The position numbers and the translations under genes were made by a program. Source: Gemmatimonadales bacterium (GTDB lineage Bacteria > Gemmatimonadota > Gemmatimonadetes > Palauibacterales > Palauibacteraceae). Taken from it: a stretch of 6,904 bases of DNA. The stretch spans positions 1 to 6,904 of the forward strand of contig DAOVWI010000115.1 in the NCBI GenBank assembly GCA_030636765.1, written 5' to 3'. The notes beneath the pieces are model-generated. The model was not told where the DNA came from and made no database searches. It saw only the letters and a program-made list of their open reading frames with translations. Shown here piece after piece: positions 1 through 5,612 of the stretch (the first letter of the stretch is position 1; every line of letters begins with the position of its first letter).

Positions 1-111
1 CCACAGCGTGAAGATGCGCGAGTTACGTTTGTCAGCCTGCGTCATATGGGCCCTACAGGCCCTGCGAAAGCTCAACTTTCTTTCTCTTGGCAAAGCCTGT
101 CCGCTTTCCAT
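1..111 (-). CDS. 5' end of an unrecognised protein, cut by the left edge
   Basis: An open frame of exactly 37 codons runs from ATG at 111-109 to the window edge without a stop. The start is chosen because AGGAG lies at 123-119, seven bases upstream, which is near ideal spacing. The visible peptide is strongly basic (several Arg/Lys in the first 31 residues) and ends in Ile-Phe-Thr-Leu-Trp, which could open a first membrane helix, but too little is present to say. A second ATG at 45-43 (residue 23, before TQADKRN) is an alternative start with a weaker AGGG upstream. It reads in the same direction as the paa genes but is separated from them by 181 bp containing repeat-type regulatory sequence, so it is probably transcribed on its own. 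I do not recognise the family. Both the gene call and the start rest on the ribosome binding site, the open frame and the upstream repeats. Confidence 0.55.
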   Translation of the reverse strand, partial: MESGQALPRERKLSFRRACRAHMTQADKRNSRIFTLW

Positions 112-118
112 CGGTCTT

Positions 119-176
119 CTCCTATCAAGGTTACTTGACACTCCGCTAGGTAATACACCTTTGATATTATGTCAAG
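119..176 (-). promoter_or_regulatory. Candidate operator/promoter region with repeated TTGACA/TTGATA half-sites
   Basis: Read on the minus strand, this AT-richer stretch contains TTGACA-TAA-TATCAA (175-161), a 15-base near-palindrome with two mismatched base pairs around its centre. Downstream lies TGTCAAG-TAAC-CTTGATA (140-123), an inverted repeat with 6 of 7 arm bases matching. The outer CTTGACA (176-170) and TGTCAAG (140-134) are also a perfect 7-bp inverted pair. TTGACA is a consensus -35 hexamer, but the hexamer at 17-bp spacing (TACCTA) is a poor -10, so activator help or a different promoter is possible. The downstream repeat ends at the first base of the AGGAG ribosome binding site of the gene at the left edge. 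Repressor operator and RNA hairpin readings are both open. Confidence 0.45.
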
Positions 177-292
177 CGTCCATGACATCGTGGCGCGTGA
201 TGCGGACAGTGACATGGAGAGTGACGCGGTGTGAGGCGATCGTGGAGGTGGCTGGTGAGATCGCGCTGGGAGTCAGGACCCAGGCCCGCCGC
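177..292. other. Non-coding stretch between the paa operon end and the left-edge gene's control region
   Basis: I see no gene here. The only structure near the end of the paa operon is a weak stem, CTGGG at 266-270 with CCCAG at 279-283, 8-base loop and no following T-run on either strand, so it is a poor intrinsic terminator. An imperfect 8-base inverted pair (CCATGACA at 180-187, TGACATGG at 210-217) is also present. If the paa operon terminates here, it is probably not by a classical hairpin with a U-tract. Confidence 0.4.
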
Positions 293-541
293 TCAGCCCC
301 TCCACTTGAACGCCTCGAAGACCGTGCGGCAGGCGTTGCAGTAGTACTGCGTGAGGGAGAGGGAGCTGCCGAACGTCGAGAACTGCTCGCTGTTCCGACT
401 GCCGCAGAACGGGCACTCGATCGCAGCGGGAAGCTCCTCGGTGTGGAGCGGGGTGTTCAGCTCGGACGCGCCTGAAACGGGCGTGCTCTCCTTCCTCCGG
501 CTTCCGTCGTCCTCATCGCGGCCGTCTTTGCGCTTTGACAT
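293..541 (-). CDS. Stand-alone PaaD-type zinc-ribbon protein
   Basis: The protein has 82 residues. The first 40 are charged and probably disordered (Lys/Arg/Asp/Glu-rich). The C-terminal half is a zinc ribbon with C43-P-F-C46 and C68-N-A-C71, joined by a Phe-Gly-Ser-Ser segment and ending in FEAFKW. This closely matches the tail of E. coli-type PaaD, which ends in CPxCGS, an FGST segment, a CxxC and PF-aromatic-FK. The cysteine that follows FGST in the usual PaaD tail is not conserved (FGSSLSL), leaving four zinc ligands. The ATG at 541-539 lies 30 bp after the paaC stop, with only a moderate purine-rich GGCGGAA upstream, so it is probably translated from the same message. Because the PaaD in this operon lacks this domain, I infer that this gene supplies it in trans, in maturation or assembly of the epoxidase. 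The family is clear; the role is inferred. Confidence 0.85.
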   Translation of the reverse strand: MSKRKDGRDEDDGSRRKESTPVSGASELNTPLHTEELPAAIECPFCGSRNSEQFSTFGSSLSLTQYYCNACRTVFEAFKWRG

Positions 542-571
542 GGTAGCATTCCGCCTGGCCGTCTTTCGGTA

Positions 572-1417
572 TCAGTCCATCAGCAGCGGTCGGTTCTTGT
601 CGCCGCGCACGCGAGCGAGCATGTCGGCGTCGGGCCCGCCCCGCGCTCCCCGGCGCACGTCCGGATCCCAGCCGTCCCACGACGGCTCGACCCGGCTGAG
701 CCACACGCCCGAGCCTCCGCCATCCATCTCGGCGAGCTCGAGCTGCCCAGCCTCAACCACGGGGCCGACGCGCTCCAGCCAGCGGGCCCGCAGGCCGGCC
801 GCGTCCTTGTCCGTGATCCCCGCCTGGTGCAGCGCACGGCCGGCCTCGTCGCCGTCCGGGCCGAACCACCGCAGGCATGCCTCCCAGACCGGACGGAACG
901 AGCGCCGGAGCGCCTCGCGTCCCGCGTCCGTGCTGCCGAGTCGGGTCACCCAACCGCGACCGTGCTCGAAGTGGAAACGCTCCTCGTCGAGCAGTTTGCT
1001 CACCTTGTAGTGCACCGGCTCGAACCGGCTCTCCGCCATCGCCTCGAACTGGACCGACAGGGCCGTGTCGAGCAGCAGGTTCAGCGCGAGCAGGTCCGGC
1101 CACTCTCCGGCGGGACCGTCCAGAAGCTCCATGTTCCGGTACTCGGAGGCCTCCCGCTCGTGCTCCAGCTGATTCGCCTCGTACCCGAAGTCGCGGAGCA
1201 TCGCGTACAGGATGCGGCCGTGACCCCACTCGTCCTGCGCCATCGCGGAGCAGGCGATCCCCGCCTCCAGCGCGGGCGCCCCGAGGAGCCAGTCGGAATA
1301 GCGCATCCCGAGGAGGCGCTTGTTGTCCGCCAGCACGATCAGCAAAGAGCCGAGGTGGTCCCGCACGTCGTCAGGCAGGTCGGCCGGCTTCGCGTATCCC
1401 TTCGTCCCTTCCGTCAC
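572..1417 (-). CDS. paaC: Phenylacetyl-CoA 1,2-epoxidase subunit PaaC
   Basis: This is the ferritin-fold partner of PaaA in the cytoplasmic complex that epoxidises the ring of phenylacetyl-CoA. The protein has 281 residues, somewhat longer than the roughly 250 of E. coli PaaC, the excess being a C-terminal tail after about residue 230 rich in Gly, Asp and Arg. The helical core includes the family-typical GAPALE segment (46-51), then QDEWGH (61-66), LLLD (114-117) and LDEERFH (143-149), followed by GRGWVTRLG. From memory, E. coli PaaC has lost the first ExxH motif and is thought not to carry iron. Here E63/H66 and E146/H149 are both present. The start is GTG at 1417-1415, supported by GGAG at 1428-1425 with 7-base spacing. 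It lies 25 bp after the paaB stop and 30 bp before the zinc-ribbon gene, so these are clearly co-transcribed. Family certain; metal binding unproven. Confidence 0.93.
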   Translation of the reverse strand: MTEGTKGYAKPADLPDDVRDHLGSLLIVLADNKRLLGMRYSDWLLGAPALEAGIACSAMAQDEWGHGRILYAMLRDFGYEANQLEHEREASEYRNMELLDGPAGEWPDLLALNLLLDTALSVQFEAMAESRFEPVHYKVSKLLDEERFHFEHGRGWVTRLGSTDAGREALRRSFRPVWEACLRWFGPDGDEAGRALHQAGITDKDAAGLRARWLERVGPVVEAGQLELAEMDGGGSGVWLSRVEPSWDGWDPDVRRGARGGPDADMLARVRGDKNRPLLMD

Positions 1418-1442
1418 CGCTCAACTCCGATCGCAAGGCGCT

Positions 1443-1676
1443 TCAAGTCAGCGCCTCTTCCGACGGGTGGAGAGTGAACGGCTGCTCCGGTCGGTTGACG
1501 CAGTGGAACGCGTCCCGCGGCGCCACGATCATCTCGAACCACTTCGCCTCGTCGTACGTCTGCCACGCGTAGACCCGGCCCAGGTCCGAGTTCGGCGCCT
1601 CCACGCAGCCGATGTGCTCGAATCGGTCAGCCCGCTGCCGGCGGGCGAACACCTCGTATAGCTGAAGCTTACCCAT
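1443..1676 (-). CDS. paaB: Phenylacetyl-CoA epoxidase subunit PaaB
   Basis: A small, 77-residue protein of the PaaB family, an accessory subunit that binds the PaaA/PaaC pair and is needed for activity. It shows the family opening (LYEVFARR, 5-12), the HIG segment (21-23) that corresponds to HVG in E. coli PaaB, and a central alpha/beta stretch around WQTYDEAKWFEMIV (38-51). At 77 residues it is shorter than the roughly 95 of E. coli PaaB and lacks much of that protein's C-terminal part. The start is ATG at 1676-1674 because GGAGAGG (1689-1683) lies six bases upstream. An in-frame TTG at 1703 would add nine residues but has no comparable site. It sits 54 bp after paaD and 25 bp before paaC in the same operon. 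Placement in PaaB is supported by both sequence and context. Confidence 0.88.
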   Translation of the reverse strand: MGKLQLYEVFARRQRADRFEHIGCVEAPNSDLGRVYAWQTYDEAKWFEMIVAPRDAFHCVNRPEQPFTLHPSEEALT

Positions 1677-1730
1677 CAGGAGCCTCTCCGCCTTTCCCTT
1701 CAAAGTCCATGTGCGAAGCGGCCGAGCGCG

Positions 1731-2135
1731 TCACCCGATGATGGCGATCCCCGCGTCCTGGAGGATCTCGCGGCCGCGGTCGCTGATCCGGGACGTCGTC
1801 CACGGCGGATCCCACACCTCCTCGACCTTCACGTCGCTTACCTCCGGCAGCTGCAGCAGACGCTCCCGGATGTCCCACTTGATGAAGTCCGTGCAAGGGC
1901 AGGCGGTCGCCGTGAACGTGAGCCGAACCGCAACCTCCCCGCTCCGCTCGTCCGCGGAGATCCCATAGATGAGCCCCAGGTCGACGAGCGAGATAAGGAA
2001 CTCGGGATCCGAAACCTCGTAGAGCGCCCGCCGGCACTTCTCCGCCAGGTCCGCGGGGGGCTTGGTCCACTCGGGCGGAGAGGGGAGGACTCGTCCCTCA
2101 CCCAGGCTCTCCGCCAGCACGGCGGCGAAGTTCAT
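1731..2135 (-). CDS. paaD: PaaD-like MIP18/DUF59 protein lacking the zinc-ribbon tail
   Basis: The protein has 134 residues. It is a MIP18/DUF59 domain with DPEFLISLVDLGLIYGI at 43-59, the conserved threonine/cysteine segment TATACPC at 75-81 (C79 and C81), and the PaaD-type ending around PPWTTSRIS (110-118) and ILQDAGI (124-130). PaaD is needed for active phenylacetyl-CoA epoxidase and is thought to help build its metal centre or an associated Fe-S cluster. Usual PaaD is about 160-165 residues because a Cys4 zinc ribbon follows; here the protein stops just after GIAIIG. The missing ribbon is encoded at 293-541. The ATG at 2135-2133 was chosen, but an in-frame GTG at 2144-2142 overlaps the paaA stop as GTGA and would add three residues. 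The AGGAG at 2140-2136 directly abuts the ATG, too close to serve it, so translational coupling to paaA is likely. Confidence 0.9.
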   Translation of the reverse strand: MNFAAVLAESLGEGRVLPSPPEWTKPPADLAEKCRRALYEVSDPEFLISLVDLGLIYGISADERSGEVAVRLTFTATACPCTDFIKWDIRERLLQLPEVSDVKVEEVWDPPWTTSRISDRGREILQDAGIAIIG

Positions 2136-2140
2136 CTCCT

Positions 2141-3079
2141 TCACGCCGCCAGCATCCTCTCGACGGAAAGACGACTCCTGCGCACCGACTCGACGAACTC
2201 CTCGTTCATCGGCCCGCGGGCACGCCAGCGATCCCACACCTGGTCCCACGTGATCGGCTCGTCGAAGAGCCATCGCTTCGCGTCGGGATCGTACTGGACC
2301 GGAAACTCGAACTCGAGCTCGATCTGCTCGGTATCCGGGTTCCCGTGCGCCGGGACGTCGATGGCCAGCTCGTCGCACAGCGGCACCACCGCCTTCAGCC
2401 ACGTCTGCCGCAGCTGGTCGTTCGTCATCCCCTTGAGCTTGAAGTCGAGCTGCGCGTTGTGGTGCTTCTTCTCGTCGGGCATGCCGAACCACTCGACGCC
2501 CATCGGGAACATCCAGTCGACGGCGTGCTGAACCATGTCGCGTGCCTCACCACCGGCCTCGCACAGCCGCCTCATCCACACCTCGCCGTGCCGAAGGTGG
2601 AAGTTCTCCTCCATCCCCACCTTCACCAGACCGCGCTTCAGCGGCCCGTAGCTGGTGTGCCGGTGCACGTCGCCGAGGAGTGTGATCCCCGCTCGGTCGT
2701 ACAGGCCGTTGGCCGTCACCAGCTCCGCCCAGTTCACCAGCGGCTGGTCGAAGCCGTACGGGTTCTTGAACCTCGCCGGCGGCCTCTCGTAGAGCAGCTC
2801 GTCGCGGCTCACGCCGAGGTCCTCGAGCAGGCGGTACGCGATGTTGGCGTGGCCCAGCTCGTCCTGGATGATCGCCGTCGCCGAGACCATCGTGTTGGTG
2901 GAAGGCGCGTCCTTGGCCGCCATGAAGTAGGCGGGCGCGCTCATGAGCTCGGTGTCGCCCTGAACGGTGAGCTGCCCGATGAGCGCCTTCTTGTACGTCT
3001 CGGTCATGTCGGCTTCGGACTCGACGATGAAGCCCTCCTGGACCTTCCGCATCAGCTCTTCGTCGGTAAACCTCGCCAT
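2141..3079 (-). CDS. paaA: Phenylacetyl-CoA 1,2-epoxidase catalytic subunit PaaA
   Basis: The 312-residue protein is close to the usual length of PaaA (about 310). It is the diiron monooxygenase subunit that adds one oxygen atom from O2 to the ring of phenylacetyl-CoA, giving the 1,2-epoxide. The ferritin-like iron motifs are visible: E44 in GDTELMSAP, QDELGH with E74 and H77, D128 in GLYDRAG, and MEENFHLRH with E158 and H161. Near the C-terminus is an FPVQYDPDAKRW segment, then TWDQVWDRWRARGP. The start is ATG at 3079-3077 because AAGGAG (3091-3086) lies six bases upstream. The longer GTG reading from 3103 adds eight residues that simply translate the ribosome binding site. It is the first gene of the operon; its stop overlaps the possible GTG start of paaD. 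No reductase subunit gene (paaE) is in view, so electrons must come from a protein encoded elsewhere. Confidence 0.95.
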   Translation of the reverse strand: MARFTDEELMRKVQEGFIVESEADMTETYKKALIGQLTVQGDTELMSAPAYFMAAKDAPSTNTMVSATAIIQDELGHANIAYRLLEDLGVSRDELLYERPPARFKNPYGFDQPLVNWAELVTANGLYDRAGITLLGDVHRHTSYGPLKRGLVKVGMEENFHLRHGEVWMRRLCEAGGEARDMVQHAVDWMFPMGVEWFGMPDEKKHHNAQLDFKLKGMTNDQLRQTWLKAVVPLCDELAIDVPAHGNPDTEQIELEFEFPVQYDPDAKRWLFDEPITWDQVWDRWRARGPMNEEFVESVRRSRLSVERMLAA

Positions 3080-3133
3080 CCCCGTCTCCTTCTGAGTTTC
3101 CACCCGGAGCCGCCGCCCTGAAGCGGGTCGCTC

Positions 3134-3161
3134 AATCTACCGGCCGGACGCGCACGCTCAA
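3134..3161 (-). promoter_or_regulatory. Candidate sigma-70-type promoter for the paa operon
   Basis: On the minus strand, TTGAGC (3161-3156) is followed after 16 bases by TAGATT (3139-3134); each matches four of six consensus positions. The pair sits about 55-80 bp upstream of the paaA start, inside the 107-bp gap after the P5C dehydrogenase gene. The spacer contains the palindrome CCGGCCGG (3147-3140), which might be an operator or chance in GC-rich DNA. It is a weak-to-moderate match by eye only. Confidence 0.3.
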
Positions 3162-3186
3162 AGAACGCCGGCGCCGCAGGTCTCGT

Positions 3187-4860
3187 CTATTCCGCCTCCA
3201 TGAACGGGTACGCGTACTCCGTGGGCGGCACCAACGTCTCCTTGATCGTTCGCGGCGAGACCCAGCGGATCAGGTTCAGCCAGGAGCCGGCCTTGTCGTT
3301 GGTGCCGCTCGCCCGCCCGCCGCCGAACGGCTGCTGGCCGACCACGGCGCCCGTCGGCTTGTCGTTGACGTAAAAGTTGCCGGCGGAGTACCGGAGGACG
3401 GCCATCGCCTCCCGGACCGCAGCTCTCTCCGTGGCGAAGACCGCGCCGGTCAGGGCATACGGAGACGTTTCATCGACGAGCCGAAGGGTCTCCGACCACC
3501 GCCTCGCCGGATACACGTGGATCGTCAGGACCGGCCCGAAGATCTCCTCGCACATCAGTCGGCTTGTCGGATCCTCGCTGAGAACGACCGTCGGATCGAT
3601 GAAGTAGCCCACCTCGTCCGAGCAGTCTCCGCCCGCCAGGATCTCCAGGCCTTCCGCCGACCTGGCGTGCTTCACGTACGCGCAGATGCTCTCGAAGGCG
3701 GGCCGGTCGATCACCGCCCCCATGAAGTTTCGGAAATCGGTCGGGTCGCCGACGTGAATCTCGTCGACCATCTCGAGCACGTGAGCCCGGACATCCGGCC
3801 AGAGGTCGTCGGGCACATAGACGCGCGACGCCGCGCTGCACTTCTGGCCCTGGTACTCGAAGCCTCCCCGGACGATCGCCACGGCCAGAGCCCTGGGATC
3901 CGCGCTCGGGTGGGCGACGATAAAGTCCTTCCCTCCTGTCTCTCCCACGATCCGCGGGTAGGACCGGTAGCTCTGCAGATTGGAGGCCACCCCCTTCCAG
4001 AGCTGCTGGAAGACAGCTGTCGAGCCGGTGAAGTGGATCCCGGCCAGCTCCCGGCTCGACATGAACACATCGCTGGTCGCCGACGATCTGCCCGGCAGGA
4101 AGGTGATCACGCCTGGAGGAAGCCCCGCCTCCTCCAGGAGTCGCAGGATGTAGTAGGCGCTGTACACGGCCGAAGAGGCAGGCTTCCAGATCGACACGCA
4201 CCCCATGACCGCGGGCGCCGTCGGAAGGTTGCCGGCGATCGACGTGAAGTTGAAGGGCGTGATGGCCCAGACGAACCCTTCGAGCGGCCGGTAGTCGAGC
4301 CGGTTCCACACGCCGGCGGCGGACGCCGGCTGCTCCTCGTAGAGGCGGCTCGCGAAGTGGACGTTGAACCGCCAGAAGTCGATGAGCTCGCAGGCGCTAT
4401 CGATCTCCGCCTGGTGAGCTGTCTTGCTCTGGCCCAGCATCGTGGCCGCGTTCACGGTGTCCCGCCACGGGCCTGCGAGCAGCTCCGCCGCCCGCAGGAA
4501 GACGGCGGCCCGATCCTCGAAGCTCCAGCTCGCCCATTCTCGCCAGCCGTCGGCGGACGCCGCGATCGCCCGCTTCGCCTCGGCCGCACCCGCCTTGTGC
4601 CAGGTCGCCAGCACGTGCCCGTGGTCGTGCGGCATAACCATCTCGGCCGTGTCGCCGGTTCGCACCTCCTCGCCACCGATGATGAGCGGGATCTCGATCG
4701 TCTCGCCCCTCATCTCGGCGAGGCGAGCCTTCAGGGCCTCTCGCTCGGCCGACCCAGGCGCGTATCCGAGCGTCGGTTCGTTGACGGGTACGGGCGGCCT
4801 CGCGCTTCCCGTCACGGATTGTGTGGCCGCTTCCGAATGGCTCAACGCTCCCGCTTCCAT
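3187..4860 (-). CDS. L-glutamate gamma-semialdehyde (1-pyrroline-5-carboxylate) dehydrogenase
   Basis: The 557-residue protein is an aldehyde dehydrogenase that oxidises glutamate gamma-semialdehyde to glutamate with NAD+, the second step of proline catabolism. Hallmarks in order: TPFNFTSIAGNL (201-212) with N204, the FTGS cofactor loop (277-280), GETGGKD with general base E307 (306-312), GQKCSA with nucleophile C341 (338-343), and EEIFGP (438-443). The C-terminal stretch PFGGGRASGTNDKAG followed by LIRWVSPRTIKE, ending in a Pro-Phe-Met segment, is typical of the P5C dehydrogenase group rather than other aldehyde dehydrogenases. Length fits the stand-alone type (about 540-560). The start is ATG at 4860 with AAGGAG (4872-4867) six bases upstream. 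It is divergent from the thioredoxin-like gene and 107 bp upstream of paaA on the same strand, so read-through into paa is possible. No proline dehydrogenase gene is in the window. Confidence 0.94.
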   Translation of the reverse strand: MEAGALSHSEAATQSVTGSARPPVPVNEPTLGYAPGSAEREALKARLAEMRGETIEIPLIIGGEEVRTGDTAEMVMPHDHGHVLATWHKAGAAEAKRAIAASADGWREWASWSFEDRAAVFLRAAELLAGPWRDTVNAATMLGQSKTAHQAEIDSACELIDFWRFNVHFASRLYEEQPASAAGVWNRLDYRPLEGFVWAITPFNFTSIAGNLPTAPAVMGCVSIWKPASSAVYSAYYILRLLEEAGLPPGVITFLPGRSSATSDVFMSSRELAGIHFTGSTAVFQQLWKGVASNLQSYRSYPRIVGETGGKDFIVAHPSADPRALAVAIVRGGFEYQGQKCSAASRVYVPDDLWPDVRAHVLEMVDEIHVGDPTDFRNFMGAVIDRPAFESICAYVKHARSAEGLEILAGGDCSDEVGYFIDPTVVLSEDPTSRLMCEEIFGPVLTIHVYPARRWSETLRLVDETSPYALTGAVFATERAAVREAMAVLRYSAGNFYVNDKPTGAVVGQQPFGGGRASGTNDKAGSWLNLIRWVSPRTIKETLVPPTEYAYPFMEAE

Positions 4861-4908
4861 CCTCGTCTCCTTCGGCTAACTGCCTGTATTTACGGATGAT
4901 ATCCCCAG

Positions 4909-4951
4909 CCTGACCCCGCGCCGGGAACCCTCGATTGTTATATGGGTCAGG
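4909..4951. promoter_or_regulatory. Perfect 8-bp inverted repeat in the divergent intergenic region
   Basis: CCTGACCC at 4909-4916 is mirrored exactly by GGGTCAGG at 4944-4951 across a 27-base spacer. The half-site centres are 35 bp apart. The spacer holds the AT-rich ATTGTTATAT (4934-4943), whose minus-strand reading includes TATAAC, a good -10-like hexamer, though I could not find a matching -35. Lying between the divergent P5C dehydrogenase and thioredoxin-like genes, it is a candidate two-site operator. It could also be chance. Confidence 0.35.
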
Positions 4952-5029
4952 AACAGCAGCGATCCCGACCGCTGACGTGCGGCAGGATCGGCCTGGACAA
5001 CGTATCCACGAAGCACAGGAAGATAGAAG

Positions 5030-5581
5030 ATGACAGCCGAACTGGATTACCGCGACTACTGGGAGCGAGCGTTCACCTTCGATCGTTACCTTGCCAACGA
5101 GGTGGAGAAGAACCGCTCCCTCTGGGAGGGCATCTACAAGAAAAGCCGGACCCCCGAGTCGGCGATACGGCTCGCGGCCGAGATCGGCAGCGGCTGGAAG
5201 CTGCTCGTGCTGTCGGAGGATTGGTGCGGCGACGCGTCGAACTCCGTCCCCGTCCTCGCCAGATTCGCGGAGGACGTGCCCAACTTCGAGCTCCGGATCA
5301 TCAAGCGAGATGAGAACCTGGAGCTGATGGACCGCTACCTCACGAACGGCAGTCGTTCCATCCCGATGGCGATCATCCTGGACGAGGCGTTCCAACCGAT
5401 CGGAGCCTGGGGGCCGAGGCCCGTCGAGCTGCAGGAGTTCGTGCTCGGCGAGAAGGCCGGGGGCATGCGCCCCAACGAGGAGATCTATGTCGACACGCGG
5501 CGCTGGTACGCCCGTGACAAGGGCGAGACGATACTGGGCGAGCTGCTCCAGCGGGTAGGGGCTGCAGTGGTCATGGCCTGA
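5030..5581 (+). CDS. Thioredoxin_9-type protein with a single active-site cysteine
   Basis: The protein has 183 residues and no signal peptide, so it is probably cytoplasmic. It fits the bacterial thioredoxin-fold family often annotated simply as thioredoxin family protein (Thioredoxin_9 type). The N-terminal helical region (about 1-50) leads into KLLVLSEDWCGDAS (57-70), the beta strand plus active-site turn. Only C66 is present; the position of the second cysteine of a CxxC is A69. The cis-proline expected opposite the active site is P112 in RSIPMAII. A C-terminal helical section follows a Trp-Gly-Pro-Arg turn. With one cysteine it cannot cycle as a classical dithiol thioredoxin; monothiol chemistry or a binding role is more likely. 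The ATG at 5030 has AGGA at 5017-5020, nine bases upstream. It is divergent from the P5C dehydrogenase gene. The fold is confident; the biological function is unknown. Confidence 0.85.
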   Translation: MTAELDYRDYWERAFTFDRYLANEVEKNRSLWEGIYKKSRTPESAIRLAAEIGSGWKLLVLSEDWCGDASNSVPVLARFAEDVPNFELRIIKRDENLELMDRYLTNGSRSIPMAIILDEAFQPIGAWGPRPVELQEFVLGEKAGGMRPNEEIYVDTRRWYARDKGETILGELLQRVGAAVVMA

Positions 5582-5612
5582 CGGTCAGGCCCTGCCCTCA
5601 AGCCCAACGCCT

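Noticed and set aside
180..217. CCATGACA / TGACATGG inverted pair
   Set aside because: One mismatch in eight, a 22-base loop and no neighbouring gene start; not distinguishable from chance.
266..283. CTGGG...CCCAG stem after the zinc-ribbon gene as paa operon terminator
   Set aside because: Only five base pairs and no T-run on the minus-strand transcript; too weak to call.
8..475. 155-codon open frame on the plus strand
   Set aside because: It runs antisense to the left-edge gene, the repeat region and much of the zinc-ribbon gene, has no ribosome binding site I trust, and shows no domain.
2136..2492. Long upstream extension of the paaD frame into paaA
   Set aside because: The extension is a shadow of paaA and is Arg/Ala-rich; the DUF59 homology begins only after the starts at 2144 or 2135.
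2345..3121. 258-codon plus-strand open frame
   Set aside because: Antisense to paaA, whose iron motifs and ribosome binding site make it the real gene; the plus-strand product is His/Val/Arg-rich without family signs.
3187..4860. P5C dehydrogenase as a phenylacetate-pathway aldehyde dehydrogenase (PaaZ or phenylacetaldehyde dehydrogenase)
   Set aside because: It has no hydratase domain as PaaZ does, and the C-terminal RWVSPRTIKE region and length are characteristic of glutamate-semialdehyde dehydrogenases.
3517..4899. 460-codon open frame on the plus strand
   Set aside because: It is antisense to the P5C dehydrogenase gene over nearly its full length, is Arg/His/Pro/Gly-rich with no recognisable domain, and is the usual mirror frame of GC-rich coding DNA.
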